From Nonomuraea aurantiaca (GTDB taxonomy: Bacteria; Actinomycetota; Actinomycetes; Streptosporangiales; Streptosporangiaceae): DNA of 64,000 nt. Under the pieces are notes generated by a model. The model searched no databases. It was not told the origin of the DNA and was given only the letters and a program-made list of their open reading frames with translations. The translations under genes were made by a program, and so were the position numbers. Positions 41,060 to 49,242 of this stretch are shown one piece after another; position 1 is the first letter of the stretch, and every line of letters begins with the position of its first letter. The stretch lies in assembly GCF_020215705.1 (NCBI RefSeq), contig NZ_JAIWNB010000008.1, positions 248,001 through 312,000 on the forward strand. Direction: 5' to 3'.

Positions 41060-41811
41060 CCGGGACCGTGCCGGCCAAGGTAGGTCGGCCGGATCGAGGG
41101 GGGCAGGGGGCCCTTGTTGCGCCGCCCCTGCCCCGACTCCTCCCAGGCGTGCGCGAGGATGCCGACGCTGCGGCCGAGCACGAACAGCCCCCTGGCCAGC
41201 GGCGCGGGGAAGCCGAGCTCGGCGTAGACGACGGCGGTCGCGCCGTCGATGTTCATCGGGACCGGGCTGATCAGCTCCTCGACCTCCTTGGCCACCCGCA
41301 GATGGTCGCCCGGCACGACACCGTCCGCCACGGCCTGCTCCACCAGGCCGAGCAGCGGGTCACGGCGCGGGTCGCGGGAGTGGAAACGGTGCCCGAACCC
41401 GGGCAGGTATTTGTCGCGGGCCCGTCGGCGGGCCACCGTGGCCGCGGTGTCGCCGCCGGCCAGCGCCTCCTCCAGCAGCTCCACGCACTGCTCCCCCGCG
41501 CCGCCGTGGACGTCCCCCAGCAGGTTGACGCCGGTGGCGACGGCGTTGTTCAGACCGACGCCGCAGGTGATCGCCATCCGCGCGACGGCGATGGACGGCG
41601 CGTGCGGGCCGTGGTCGACCGAGGAGACGAGCGCGGCCTCCAGCAGCGCGGCCCGCCGCGGGTCGGGCAGGTCGCCGCGGAGCATGAGCCAGACCATCTC
41701 CGCGAACCCCACCCGGCCGATCAGCTCCTGGACCGGCCGGCCGCGCAGCTCGATGACGTCCGGCTCGATCCTGGAGACGGCGGTGCCCCACCAGTCGGCC
41801 GCCTCACTCAT
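41053..41811 (-). CDS. Citryl-CoA lyase / citrate synthase-like protein
   Basis: Protein of 252 residues of the citrate synthase superfamily, much shorter than citrate synthase. The putative catalytic residues are present: His in LLGDVHGGAGEQ, His in PGFGHRFHSRDPR and Asp in PVPMNIDGATAVVY. Short members are named citryl-CoA lyase and are often coupled to CoA-transferases, as here (8-nt overlap with the upstream CoA-transferase). It likely cleaves or forms a C-C bond on a CoA thioester made by its partner. Its 3' end overlaps the convergent quinoprotein gene by 7 bases. Confidence 0.82.
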   Translation of the reverse strand: MSEAADWWGTAVSRIEPDVIELRGRPVQELIGRVGFAEMVWLMLRGDLPDPRRAALLEAALVSSVDHGPHAPSIAVARMAITCGVGLNNAVATGVNLLGDVHGGAGEQCVELLEEALAGGDTAATVARRRARDKYLPGFGHRFHSRDPRRDPLLGLVEQAVADGVVPGDHLRVAKEVEELISPVPMNIDGATAVVYAELGFPAPLARGLFVLGRSVGILAHAWEESGQGRRNKGPLPPSIRPTYLGRHGPGQ

Positions 41812-42955
41812 GCGCGTACTCCTCGTTGTGCGAGCCCAGCCGCGGTGGGGAGGCCGGGGGACGCAGCGGTTCGCCGTCCACGAGCACGCCGTTGCCGGTC
41901 ACGGTCAGGCGGCGATCGGTCCCGTCGGGGAAGCTCAGCTCGGTGAGGAAGCCGCGATGACGCAGCTGGTCGAGCGCCAGGGCCTGCGGGACGGTGAGGA
42001 TGCGGGCCGCGGGCACGCCGTGACCCGACAGCAGCTCCTCCCACTCCAGCGCGGTCCTGGCCCGCAGCGCGGCGTTGAGCTCGGCGTTCAGCGCCTTCCT
42101 GTGGGCCTTGCGCCCCTCCGGGAGGACGAAGCGCGGGTCGGCCGGCAGCTCGGGGCGGCCGATCAGGCGGCAGAGCGTCTCGAACTGTGTCTGCTGGTTG
42201 GCGGCGATGTTGAGCGGCCCGTCGGCGGTCTCGAACGTGCCGGACGGCGCGGCGGTGGCGTTCTGGTCACCCATCGGCTCCGGCTCGACGCCGCTGACCA
42301 GGTAGTTGGACACGGTCCAGCCCATGGCCGAGATCGACGCCTCCAGCATGGACAGGTCGAGGAAGCTACCGCGGCCGGTGCGGTGCCGTCCGGCGAGCGC
42401 GGCGCAGATCGCCATGGCGGCCATCAGCCCGCCGATGGTGTCGCAGACCGGGAAGCCGACGCGCATCGGCACCGTGTCGGGGGTGCCGGTCACGCTCATC
42501 ATGCCCGACAAGCCCTGGATGATCTGGTCGTAGGCGGGGGCCCCGCTCATCGGGCCGCTCTGCCCGAAGCCGGAGATCGCGCAGTAGATCAGCCGCGGGT
42601 TGAGCTCACGCAGCCGGTCATGGTCGTAGCCGAGCCTGGCCAGCACCCCGGCCCGGAAGTTCTCCAGCAGGACGTCGGCGCCGGTGACCATCGCTTCGAA
42701 GGCCATCCGCCCCGCCGGGCTCTTCAGGTCGAGCTCCACCGACTTCTTGCCCGCGTTCTGGGCCAGGAAGGAGGCGCCGATCCGGTCCCGGTTGAGCTCG
42801 TCGTCAGGGCCGAGGCGCCTGGCCAGGTCGCCGCTGCCGGGCAGCTCGACCTTGACGACCTCGGCGCCGAACAGCATCAGCTGGTAGCCGCAGTAGGGTC
42901 CGGCGAGCACGCTGGTCAGATCGACGACCTTGACCCCGTCCAGTGGCAACTGCAT
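41804..42955 (-). CDS. Family III CoA-transferase (CaiB/BaiF)
   Basis: Enzyme of 383 residues that transfers CoA between carboxylic acids. Family III signatures are LDGVKVVDLTSVLAGPYCGY at the N-terminus, KSVELDLKSPAGR, VLLENFRAGVLARLG, ISGFGQSGPMSGAPAYD with the nucleophilic Asp, and GRGSFLDLSMLEA. It is followed by the citryl-CoA-lyase-like gene, and both are preceded by an IclR gene on the same strand, so they form a small operon for activation and cleavage of an organic acid. Substrate is unknown. Confidence 0.9.
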   Translation of the reverse strand: MQLPLDGVKVVDLTSVLAGPYCGYQLMLFGAEVVKVELPGSGDLARRLGPDDELNRDRIGASFLAQNAGKKSVELDLKSPAGRMAFEAMVTGADVLLENFRAGVLARLGYDHDRLRELNPRLIYCAISGFGQSGPMSGAPAYDQIIQGLSGMMSVTGTPDTVPMRVGFPVCDTIGGLMAAMAICAALAGRHRTGRGSFLDLSMLEASISAMGWTVSNYLVSGVEPEPMGDQNATAAPSGTFETADGPLNIAANQQTQFETLCRLIGRPELPADPRFVLPEGRKAHRKALNAELNAALRARTALEWEELLSGHGVPAARILTVPQALALDQLRHRGFLTELSFPDGTDRRLTVTGNGVLVDGEPLRPPASPPRLGSHNEEYAHE

Positions 42956-42990
42956 TCACGCTCTCCCCATCACTTAAGGCTCCCCATCGG

Positions 42991-43764
42991 TCAAGTCAGT
43001 GGATGGTCGAACCCGCGCTCCGACATCCGCCCCGCCACCTCGCCCAGGTCCGCGACGAACTCCGCCACGCGCTCGTCCGTGAAGCGCACGGTCGGCCCGC
43101 TGAGGGTGAGCGCCGCCACGATCGCCTTGGTGCCGCCGGTCACGGGCACGGCGACGGCGGACAGGCCGGGCTCGCGCTCGCCGTGGCTGACCGCGTGGCC
43201 GTCGTCCGCCGCCTGGGCGATCCAGTGCCGCAGCGTCTCCAGGTGCGCCTCTCCGTACGGGGAGGAGCGGGCGATCCGTGACAGGAGCCGCGCCGGCGCG
43301 TCCCTGAGCAGGACCTTCGAGGAGGCGCCCGCCCACATGGGCAGCTCGTCGCCGACCCGCACCACGTGGCGCAGCGGCTGCGGGCTCTCCTGCTGGGCGA
43401 TGCAGATCCGGTGGACGTCCCTGGCGACGTAGAGGTTGACGGTCTCCCGCTGCCGGGCCGCCAGGTCACGCATGAGCTTGACGGTCTCCGGCGGCAGCTC
43501 CCACGCGCTACGGGCCAGGTGCGCCCAGCGCCACAGGGCGGGCCCGGCGGTGTAGCCCTTGGGCGCGGCCCACAGCAGGCCCATGTGCTCCAGGGTCTGC
43601 AGCAGGCGCAGCGCCGTCGTCTTCGCCAGGCCGGTCTCGTCGACGACCTCGCGGATCGTCAGGATCCGCCGGTCCTCGCCGAGCAGGGACAGGATGTCGA
43701 ACGCTCGCTGAACGCTGCGCACGCCACCGGTCTCGCCGGATTCTGCCGGAAAGTTCGCGGGCAC
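42991..43764 (-). CDS. IclR-family regulator
   Basis: Regulator of 257 residues with N-terminal winged HTH (SVQRAFDILSLLGEDRRILT, IREVVDETGLAKTTALRLLQ) and a C-terminal effector-binding domain (RDVHRICIAQQESPQPLRHV, GASSKVLLRDAPARLL, GLSAVAVPVTGGTKAIVAAL). IclR proteins usually control aromatic or organic acid catabolism. It is the first gene of the lyase/CoA-transferase operon and divergent from the aldehyde dehydrogenase operon, so it probably controls both through the 43765-43949 region. Confidence 0.9.
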   Translation of the reverse strand: MPANFPAESGETGGVRSVQRAFDILSLLGEDRRILTIREVVDETGLAKTTALRLLQTLEHMGLLWAAPKGYTAGPALWRWAHLARSAWELPPETVKLMRDLAARQRETVNLYVARDVHRICIAQQESPQPLRHVVRVGDELPMWAGASSKVLLRDAPARLLSRIARSSPYGEAHLETLRHWIAQAADDGHAVSHGEREPGLSAVAVPVTGGTKAIVAALTLSGPTVRFTDERVAEFVADLGEVAGRMSERGFDHPLT

Positions 43765-43812
43765 GGGTCCTCACTTGTCGGTCGAAGGTGAACTCCTGCT
43801 CACCCTCTCATG

Positions 43813-43942
43813 CGGTCCGTACGCTAACACTCGGTCCATTATACGGTCCAGACGTTCCACTACGCGGTTCCTCTTGCGCGGACTGGGATGTGCTCATACT
43901 TTGAGCAAGTCCACAGTGCGGTTCTGATGCACCACCTAGTGG
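43813..43942. promoter_or_regulatory. IclR-aldDH divergent control region
   Basis: Three direct copies of CGGTCC (43813, 43832, 43844) lie near the IclR gene. A perfect palindrome TGCTCA-TACTT-TGAGCA (43891-43907) overlaps the -35 TTGAGC (43901-43906) of the rightward promoter, whose -10 TCTGAT (43923-43928) follows after 16 bp. CCAC-CTA-GTGG (43932-43942) spans the expected start. The palindrome is the best candidate IclR site. Confidence 0.6.
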
Positions 43943-43949
43943 AGTCGAG

Positions 43950-45398
43950 ATGGATGCGATCTACCAAGCGGGCTGCCTGGTCGCCGGGACGTGGCTGACA
44001 GACGGCCCGGCGGCCGAGCGGACCGGCCCCTACCTGCGCCGGACGGTCAGCCGGGCCCGCACGGCGACCCCGGACGACATCACCCGGGCCCTGGCCTACG
44101 CCGGACCGGCCGCCGGGGCGGTGGCGCGGCTGGCCCCGGCGACCAGGGCCGCGATCCTCGAGCGCGCCGCGGCCGAGGTCACGGCCCGCGGCGAGGAGCT
44201 GGCCCGGCTGCTGGCCGTCGAGCTCGGCAAGCCGGTCAAGGATGGGCGCGGAGAGGTGCTGCGGGTGGCCGACACGCTGTCGGTCTCGGCGGCCGAGGCC
44301 AGGGCGCTGGGCGGCGAGGTGCTGCCGGTGGCCGGCTGGGCCCGCGGCGTGGGCAACACCGCGCTGACCTGCCGCGCCCCCGCCGGTCCCGTGCTGGCGA
44401 TCACCCCGTTCAACGCCCCGGCGAACCTGCTGGCGCACAAGCTCGGCGCCTCCTTCGCCGCGGGCAACACCACGATCGTCAAGCCGCCGCCGCAGGCGCC
44501 CGGGGTCTCGACGGAGCTGGTACGGATCCTGCTCGGCGCCGGGATGCCGGTCGAGGCCGTACAGGTGCTGCACGGCGGCGCCGACGTGGGCGCGCGGCTG
44601 TGCGCCGCGCCCGAGATCGCCGTGGTCAGTTTCACCGGCGGCGTGAGCGCCGGCGCCGCCGTCGCCCGCGCCACCGGGCCCAAGCGGGTGCTGCTGGAGC
44701 TCGGCGGCAACGCCGCCACGATCGTGTGCGAGGACGCCGACGTGGCCGAGGCGGCGCGGGTCTGCGCGCGCACCGGCTACAGCAACTCGGGCCAGAGCTG
44801 CATCTCGGTGCAGCGGGTCTACGTCCAGCGCGGCCGGTTCGAGGAGTTCGTGGCCGCGCTGACCACCGAGGTGAAGTCCCTCATCGTGGGCGACCCGCTG
44901 GACCCGGCGACCGACGTCGGCTCGATGGTCGACGACGACGCCGCCGAGCGGGTGGTCCGCCGGGCCGGGGAGGCGGCCGGCCAGGGCGCCGCGATCACGA
45001 CCGGCGGCGCCCGGTCGGGGGCGGTCATGGAGCCGACCGTGGTCGCCGCGCCGCCCGCCGACGCCCGGCTGGTCCGCGAGGAGGTGTTCGGCGCGCTCGT
45101 CGCCGTGCTGCCCTACGACGGCTTCGACGAGGTCATCGAGGCGTGCAACAGCAGCAGGTACGGCTTACAGGCCGGTCTGTTCACCCATGACGTGCGGCGG
45201 ATCGTCCAGGCGTGGCGGGAGCTGGAGGTCGGCGGGCTGGTGGTCAACGGGTCGTCGAACTTCCGCCTCGACCACGTCCCCTTCGGCGGCGTCAAGGACT
45301 CCGGCATCGGCCGCGAGTCGCCGCGCTGGATGATCGAGGACTTCACCGTGACCAAGACCCTCCTGCTGCGGGGCCTGAGCATCTGGGGAGAACAGTGA
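43950..45398 (+). CDS. Aldehyde dehydrogenase
   Basis: NAD(P)-dependent aldehyde dehydrogenase of 482 residues. Motifs: VLAITPFNAPANLLAHKLG, AAGNTTIVKPPPQAPG, SFTGGVSAGAAVA (cofactor loop), catalytic Glu in LLELGGNAATIV, catalytic Cys in NSGQSCISVQRVYV and the terminal PFGGVKDSGIGRESP. The gene is coupled to a TPP-dependent decarboxylase-like gene (GTGA overlap). Together they suggest conversion of a 2-oxo acid to an aldehyde and then to an acid, which the CoA-transferase on the other strand could activate. Confidence 0.9.
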   Translation: MDAIYQAGCLVAGTWLTDGPAAERTGPYLRRTVSRARTATPDDITRALAYAGPAAGAVARLAPATRAAILERAAAEVTARGEELARLLAVELGKPVKDGRGEVLRVADTLSVSAAEARALGGEVLPVAGWARGVGNTALTCRAPAGPVLAITPFNAPANLLAHKLGASFAAGNTTIVKPPPQAPGVSTELVRILLGAGMPVEAVQVLHGGADVGARLCAAPEIAVVSFTGGVSAGAAVARATGPKRVLLELGGNAATIVCEDADVAEAARVCARTGYSNSGQSCISVQRVYVQRGRFEEFVAALTTEVKSLIVGDPLDPATDVGSMVDDDAAERVVRRAGEAAGQGAAITTGGARSGAVMEPTVVAAPPADARLVREEVFGALVAVLPYDGFDEVIEACNSSRYGLQAGLFTHDVRRIVQAWRELEVGGLVVNGSSNFRLDHVPFGGVKDSGIGRESPRWMIEDFTVTKTLLLRGLSIWGEQ

Positions 45399-47113
45399 CC
45401 GACACCTCCGCGCACGCGCTCGTCAGGCAGTTGGAGGACCTGGGCGTCACGCACGTCTTCGGCACCTGCGGCCACACCAACATCGCCGTGCTGGACGCGC
45501 TCGCCGACAGCCGGATCCGGTTCGTCATCGCCCGGCACGAGCAGGCCGCCGCGCACGCCGCCGACGGCTACGCCCGCGTGTCGGGCAAGCCGGGCGTGCT
45601 GCTCGTCCACGTCGGCCCCGGCCTGACCAACGCCACCACCGGGGTGCTGACCGCGGTGCTCGACTCGGTGCCGATGGTGGTGATCTCCGGCGACGTCCCC
45701 TCCTACTACCACGGGCGGCACCCGCACCAGGAGATCAACCTGCATGCCGACGCCGATCAGGCGGCCGTCTTCAGGCCGTTCGTCAAACGGGTGTGGAACG
45801 TGGGCCGCGCACAGGACCTCGGCCGGGCCGTGGAGCGCGCCTTCTGGACGGCGACGACGGGCCGGCCGGGCGCGGTGCTGGTCAACGTGCCCATGGACGT
45901 CTTCTCCAGGCCCGCCGAGCCGTACCCGGCCATCAGCCGCGCCGAGCCGCCCGGCCTGCCCGCGGACGTCGCCGAGCGGATCGCGGCCGCGCTCGCCGGC
46001 GCCGAGCGGCCGCTGATCTACGCGGGCGGCGGCCTGCGCGACGCCGCCGACGCGCTGCTCCGCCTGGCCGAGCGGTTCGACGTCCCGATCGCGCATTCGC
46101 TGATGGCCAAGGGGACCGTGCCCGACGCGCACCCTCTGGTCCTCGGCATGACCGGGTTCTGGGGGCTGGAGCTCACCAACGACTACGCCCGGGAGGCCGA
46201 CGTGGTGCTGGCGCTGGGCACCCGCTTCGCCGAGACCGACTCGAGCTCCTGGGACCCGCGCTTCACCTGGGCGCTCGGGGACAAGGGCCGGCTGCTCCAG
46301 ATCGACCTCGACCCGGCCGAGATCGGCCGCAACTATCCGGCGGAGATCGGCGCGGTCGCCGACGCCGCTCTGGCGATCAGGGCGATCGCCGCGGCGGCCG
46401 CGGCGCACCCGGCGGTGAGCCGTCCCGCGCTGCGGGAGCGGATCCGCGCGGCCAGGTCGGAGCTGTTCGGCGCGAGCAGGGAACGCGGGAGCAGTGACGA
46501 CTTTCCCCTTCGGCCCGAGCGCATCCTGGCCGACCTGCGCGACTCGGTGCCACCGGACACCATTCTGGTCACCGACGTCGGCTGGAACAAGAACGGCGTG
46601 GCGCAGTGCTACGAACTGCCGCCCGAGGGCCGCTTCATCACCCCCGGCGGCGCGTCCACCATGGGCTTCGGCCCCGCCGCCGCCGTCGGCGCGCAGCTCG
46701 CCGCGCCGGACAGGACCGTGCTGGCGCTGATCGGCGACGGCGGCATGGGCGCCCAGCTCCCCGCCGTACCGCTGGCCGTGGAGCTGGGCGCACCGGTGAT
46801 CTTCGTGGTGATGAACAACCGGTCGCACGGCACGATCTCCGACCTGCAGTCCGCCCACTTCGGCCGCAGCCACGGCTGCGACTTCACCGATCCCGCCGGA
46901 CGGCCCTACAGCCCGGACTTCGCCGCCCTCGGGCGGGCCTGCGGGGCCGACGGGCACACGGTCGCCGCGCCCGGCGATCTCCGTACGGCGCTGCGCCAGG
47001 CGGTGGCGGACCGGCGGCCCGCGGTGATCGACGTACCCATGGTCAACGAGCCCGTCCCGACCCCCGGCCACTGGAACATCAAGGACATCTACCAGGGCGT
47101 CTTCCCCGCCTGA
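45395..47113 (+). CDS. Thiamine-pyrophosphate enzyme (decarboxylase/acetolactate synthase family)
   Basis: TPP enzyme of 572 residues with three domains. The N-terminal pyrimidine-binding part has VTHVFGTCGHTNIAVLDAL and the catalytic Glu in IARHEQAAAHAADGYARVSG. The middle domain contains RPLIYAGGGLRDAADALL. The C-terminal part has the TPP/metal motif LIGDGGMGAQLPAVPLAVEL ending VVMNN. Members include acetolactate synthase-like and benzoylformate decarboxylase enzymes; the neighbours favour a 2-oxo acid decarboxylase. GTG 45395 overlaps the aldehyde dehydrogenase stop. Confidence 0.85.
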   Translation: MTDTSAHALVRQLEDLGVTHVFGTCGHTNIAVLDALADSRIRFVIARHEQAAAHAADGYARVSGKPGVLLVHVGPGLTNATTGVLTAVLDSVPMVVISGDVPSYYHGRHPHQEINLHADADQAAVFRPFVKRVWNVGRAQDLGRAVERAFWTATTGRPGAVLVNVPMDVFSRPAEPYPAISRAEPPGLPADVAERIAAALAGAERPLIYAGGGLRDAADALLRLAERFDVPIAHSLMAKGTVPDAHPLVLGMTGFWGLELTNDYAREADVVLALGTRFAETDSSSWDPRFTWALGDKGRLLQIDLDPAEIGRNYPAEIGAVADAALAIRAIAAAAAAHPAVSRPALRERIRAARSELFGASRERGSSDDFPLRPERILADLRDSVPPDTILVTDVGWNKNGVAQCYELPPEGRFITPGGASTMGFGPAAAVGAQLAAPDRTVLALIGDGGMGAQLPAVPLAVELGAPVIFVVMNNRSHGTISDLQSAHFGRSHGCDFTDPAGRPYSPDFAALGRACGADGHTVAAPGDLRTALRQAVADRRPAVIDVPMVNEPVPTPGHWNIKDIYQGVFPA

Positions 47114-47160
47114 AACCGTTGCGCGTTCGATATTTCCTCCGGTCACACCCGGCCGTATAA

Positions 47161-47180
47161 CTAACGTACTAGTTCGTGCA
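47161..47180. promoter_or_regulatory. Quinate-type TetR operator, site a (ABC importer)
   Basis: CTAACGTACTAGTTCGTGCA; its reverse complement TGCACGAACTAGTACGTTAG matches the palindrome before the shikimate dehydrogenase gene at 17 of 20 bases or better. It stands 40-59 bp upstream of the solute-binding protein start. Confidence 0.7.
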
Positions 47181-47219
47181 TTACGCGGCCATGTCGACTT
47201 CCCCCCAACGAGGTGAACC

Positions 47220-48365
47220 GTGTTTCCCGCGAGATTCCCCATCGCCGCCGCATCGCTCATCGTCACACTGACCGCCTGCTCGGCCCCGGGACAGCAGTCC
47301 GGCAAGCAGGCCGTCGCGACAGGACCCATCAAGGTCGCCAACATCAACGCGCAGAGCGGCCAGCTCAGCTCGCTCGGCAAATGGGAGAACAAGGGCGTCA
47401 AACTGGCCGTCGACGAGGCCAACAAGGCCGGCGGCGTCAACGGGCGGCAGATCCAGCTCGACCTGTTCGACGACCAGGGCGACCCCACCGTGGGCACGAA
47501 CCTGGCCAGGAAGATCGCCGGTGAAGGTTACGTCGCCATGCTCGGCACCGCCGAGAGCGCCGTCACCCTGGCCATGGCGCCCATCCTCAAGGACGCCGGG
47601 ATCCCGAACATCACCTCGGGACAGTCGCCCAAGCTCGCCGCGCTCAAGAGCCCGTTCCTGTTCCTCAACGCGCCCACCAGCGTGACCTACGACGAGACCT
47701 TGGCCAAGTACCTGGTCGACGGCAAGGGGTACAAGAAGATCGCGCTGATCAGCAACAACGGCACGTACGGCGCGGGCGAGCACGACGCGTTCCTGGCCGC
47801 CCTCAAGAGCAGGAACGTCACCCCCATCGCCGACGAGGCCGTCACCCCCGACCAGAAGGACTTCAGCGCCTCCCTCACCGCCATCCGGCAGAAGAACCCC
47901 GACGTACTGTTCGTCGGCGCCGAGGAGGTCGAGTCCGGGCTGATCGCCAAGCAGGCCCGCGAGCTGGGACTGAAGGCGGTCCTGGCGGGCGGCGCCCCGA
48001 TGGGCACCGACGTGTACGTGACCACCGCGGGCGCGGACAACGCCGAGGGCTCGGTCATCAGCTCGCCCTACCTCAGCAACGACGCGAGCCAGGCGAGCAA
48101 GACCTTCTCGGCCTCCTACCAGGCCGCGTTCGGCGAGGCCGCCGAACTGCACGGCGCCAAGGCCTACGACGGGGCCAAGATCCTCATCGAGGCGCTCAAG
48201 CAGACCAAGGGCGCCGGCGGCCGGCCGCTCGCCGACGCGATCCGCGCGGTCAAGCACGACGGCCTGCTCGGCGACTTCGCCTACGACGGCTCCGGGGTAG
48301 GCATCCACGCGACCCAGATCGGCCTCATCAAGGCCGGGAAGATCGTCGCCGAGTCGGCCGGCTAG
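47220..48365 (+). CDS. Branched-chain-type ABC importer solute-binding lipoprotein
   Basis: Extracytoplasmic receptor of 381 residues. The N-terminus is a lipoprotein signal with lipobox VTLTAC (Cys near residue 20). The mature protein matches the LivJ/LivK type-I periplasmic fold: IKVANINAQSGQLSSLG, VDEANKAGGVNGRQIQLDL, MLGTAESAVTLAMAPILKDA and KKIALISNNGTYGAGEHDAF. GTG start with GAGG 7 nt upstream. The promoter carries the operator shared with the shikimate/quinate genes, so the ligand is probably a hydroaromatic or aromatic acid and not an amino acid. It heads a four-gene importer operon. Confidence 0.9.
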   Translation: MFPARFPIAAASLIVTLTACSAPGQQSGKQAVATGPIKVANINAQSGQLSSLGKWENKGVKLAVDEANKAGGVNGRQIQLDLFDDQGDPTVGTNLARKIAGEGYVAMLGTAESAVTLAMAPILKDAGIPNITSGQSPKLAALKSPFLFLNAPTSVTYDETLAKYLVDGKGYKKIALISNNGTYGAGEHDAFLAALKSRNVTPIADEAVTPDQKDFSASLTAIRQKNPDVLFVGAEEVESGLIAKQARELGLKAVLAGGAPMGTDVYVTTAGADNAEGSVISSPYLSNDASQASKTFSASYQAAFGEAAELHGAKAYDGAKILIEALKQTKGAGGRPLADAIRAVKHDGLLGDFAYDGSGVGIHATQIGLIKAGKIVAESAG

Positions 48366-48372
48366 GAGCACC

Positions 48373-49242
48373 GTGCAGGTCTTTCTGCAGACCCTCATCG
48401 GCGGCGTCACGTTCGGCGCGGTGTACGCGCTGGTCGCCATGGGCTTCTCGATCGTCTACCGGACCATGGGCCTGGTGAACTTCGCCCACGGCAACGTGGT
48501 GATGATCGGCGCCTACGCCGCGTCCAACCTGTACATGTTCGCCAAGCTGCCCTTCCCCGTCGCGGTCGCGGTGGCGATCGCGGTGACGGCGCTGATCGGC
48601 CTGGTCATCGAGCGGGTGCTGCGCCCGCTGGAGAACAAGGACTTCGACCTCATGCTGATCGGCACGATCGGCTTCGGCACGGTGCTGGAGGCCGGGGCGA
48701 TCCGCGTGTTCGGCGCGACCGGCCACGCCGTGCCGTCCCCGGTGGCGACCGCGCCGCTGGACGTGGCCGGGATCAAGATCCCGACCTACAGCCTGCTGGT
48801 CATCGCCGTGGCGGCCGCGGCCACGGTCCTGCTGGGGCTGTTCCTGCAGCGCACCAAGCGCGGCGCGGCCATGCAGGCGGTCGCGATGGACCACGAGGCG
48901 GCCACCGCCGTCGGCATACACGTCGGCCGCAGCAACGCCATGGCCTTCGCCATCGGCGCGGGCCTGGCGGCGCTGGCCGGCGGCCTTATCGGGCCGATGC
49001 TCTACGTCAACCCCACGATGGGCGGCTCGCTGGGCATCAAGGGCTTCGCCGCCGCGATCTTCGGCGGCTTCGGCAGCATGCGGGGCGCGATCGCCGGCGG
49101 CATGGCGTTCGGGCTGCTCGACTCCTTCGCGGCCGGCCATTTCCAGGAGTACTCGGAGCTGGTGACGTTCCTGGTCTTCGCCGCCATCGTGATGGTCCGC
49201 CCCACCGGCATCTTCGGAGAGACGACGGTGAACCGAGCGTGA
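48373..49242 (+). CDS. Branched-chain-type ABC importer permease (LivH-like)
   Basis: Membrane permease of 289 residues with about eight helices. LivH signatures include TFGAVYALVAMGFSIVYRTM, GLVNFAHGNVVMIGAY, the cytoplasmic EAA-like stretch RGAAMQAVAMDHEAATAVGI and GIKGFAAAIFGGFGSMRGAI. It starts 7 nt after the receptor gene and overlaps the fused LivM-LivG gene (GTGA). Confidence 0.92.
   Translation: MQVFLQTLIGGVTFGAVYALVAMGFSIVYRTMGLVNFAHGNVVMIGAYAASNLYMFAKLPFPVAVAVAIAVTALIGLVIERVLRPLENKDFDLMLIGTIGFGTVLEAGAIRVFGATGHAVPSPVATAPLDVAGIKIPTYSLLVIAVAAAATVLLGLFLQRTKRGAAMQAVAMDHEAATAVGIHVGRSNAMAFAIGAGLAALAGGLIGPMLYVNPTMGGSLGIKGFAAAIFGGFGSMRGAIAGGMAFGLLDSFAAGHFQEYSELVTFLVFAAIVMVRPTGIFGETTVNRA

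Noticed and set aside
45113..47497. 794-codon reverse open frame opposite aldehyde dehydrogenase and TPP enzyme
   Set aside because: Low-complexity Arg/Gly/Val product across two well-defined genes; a shadow frame.
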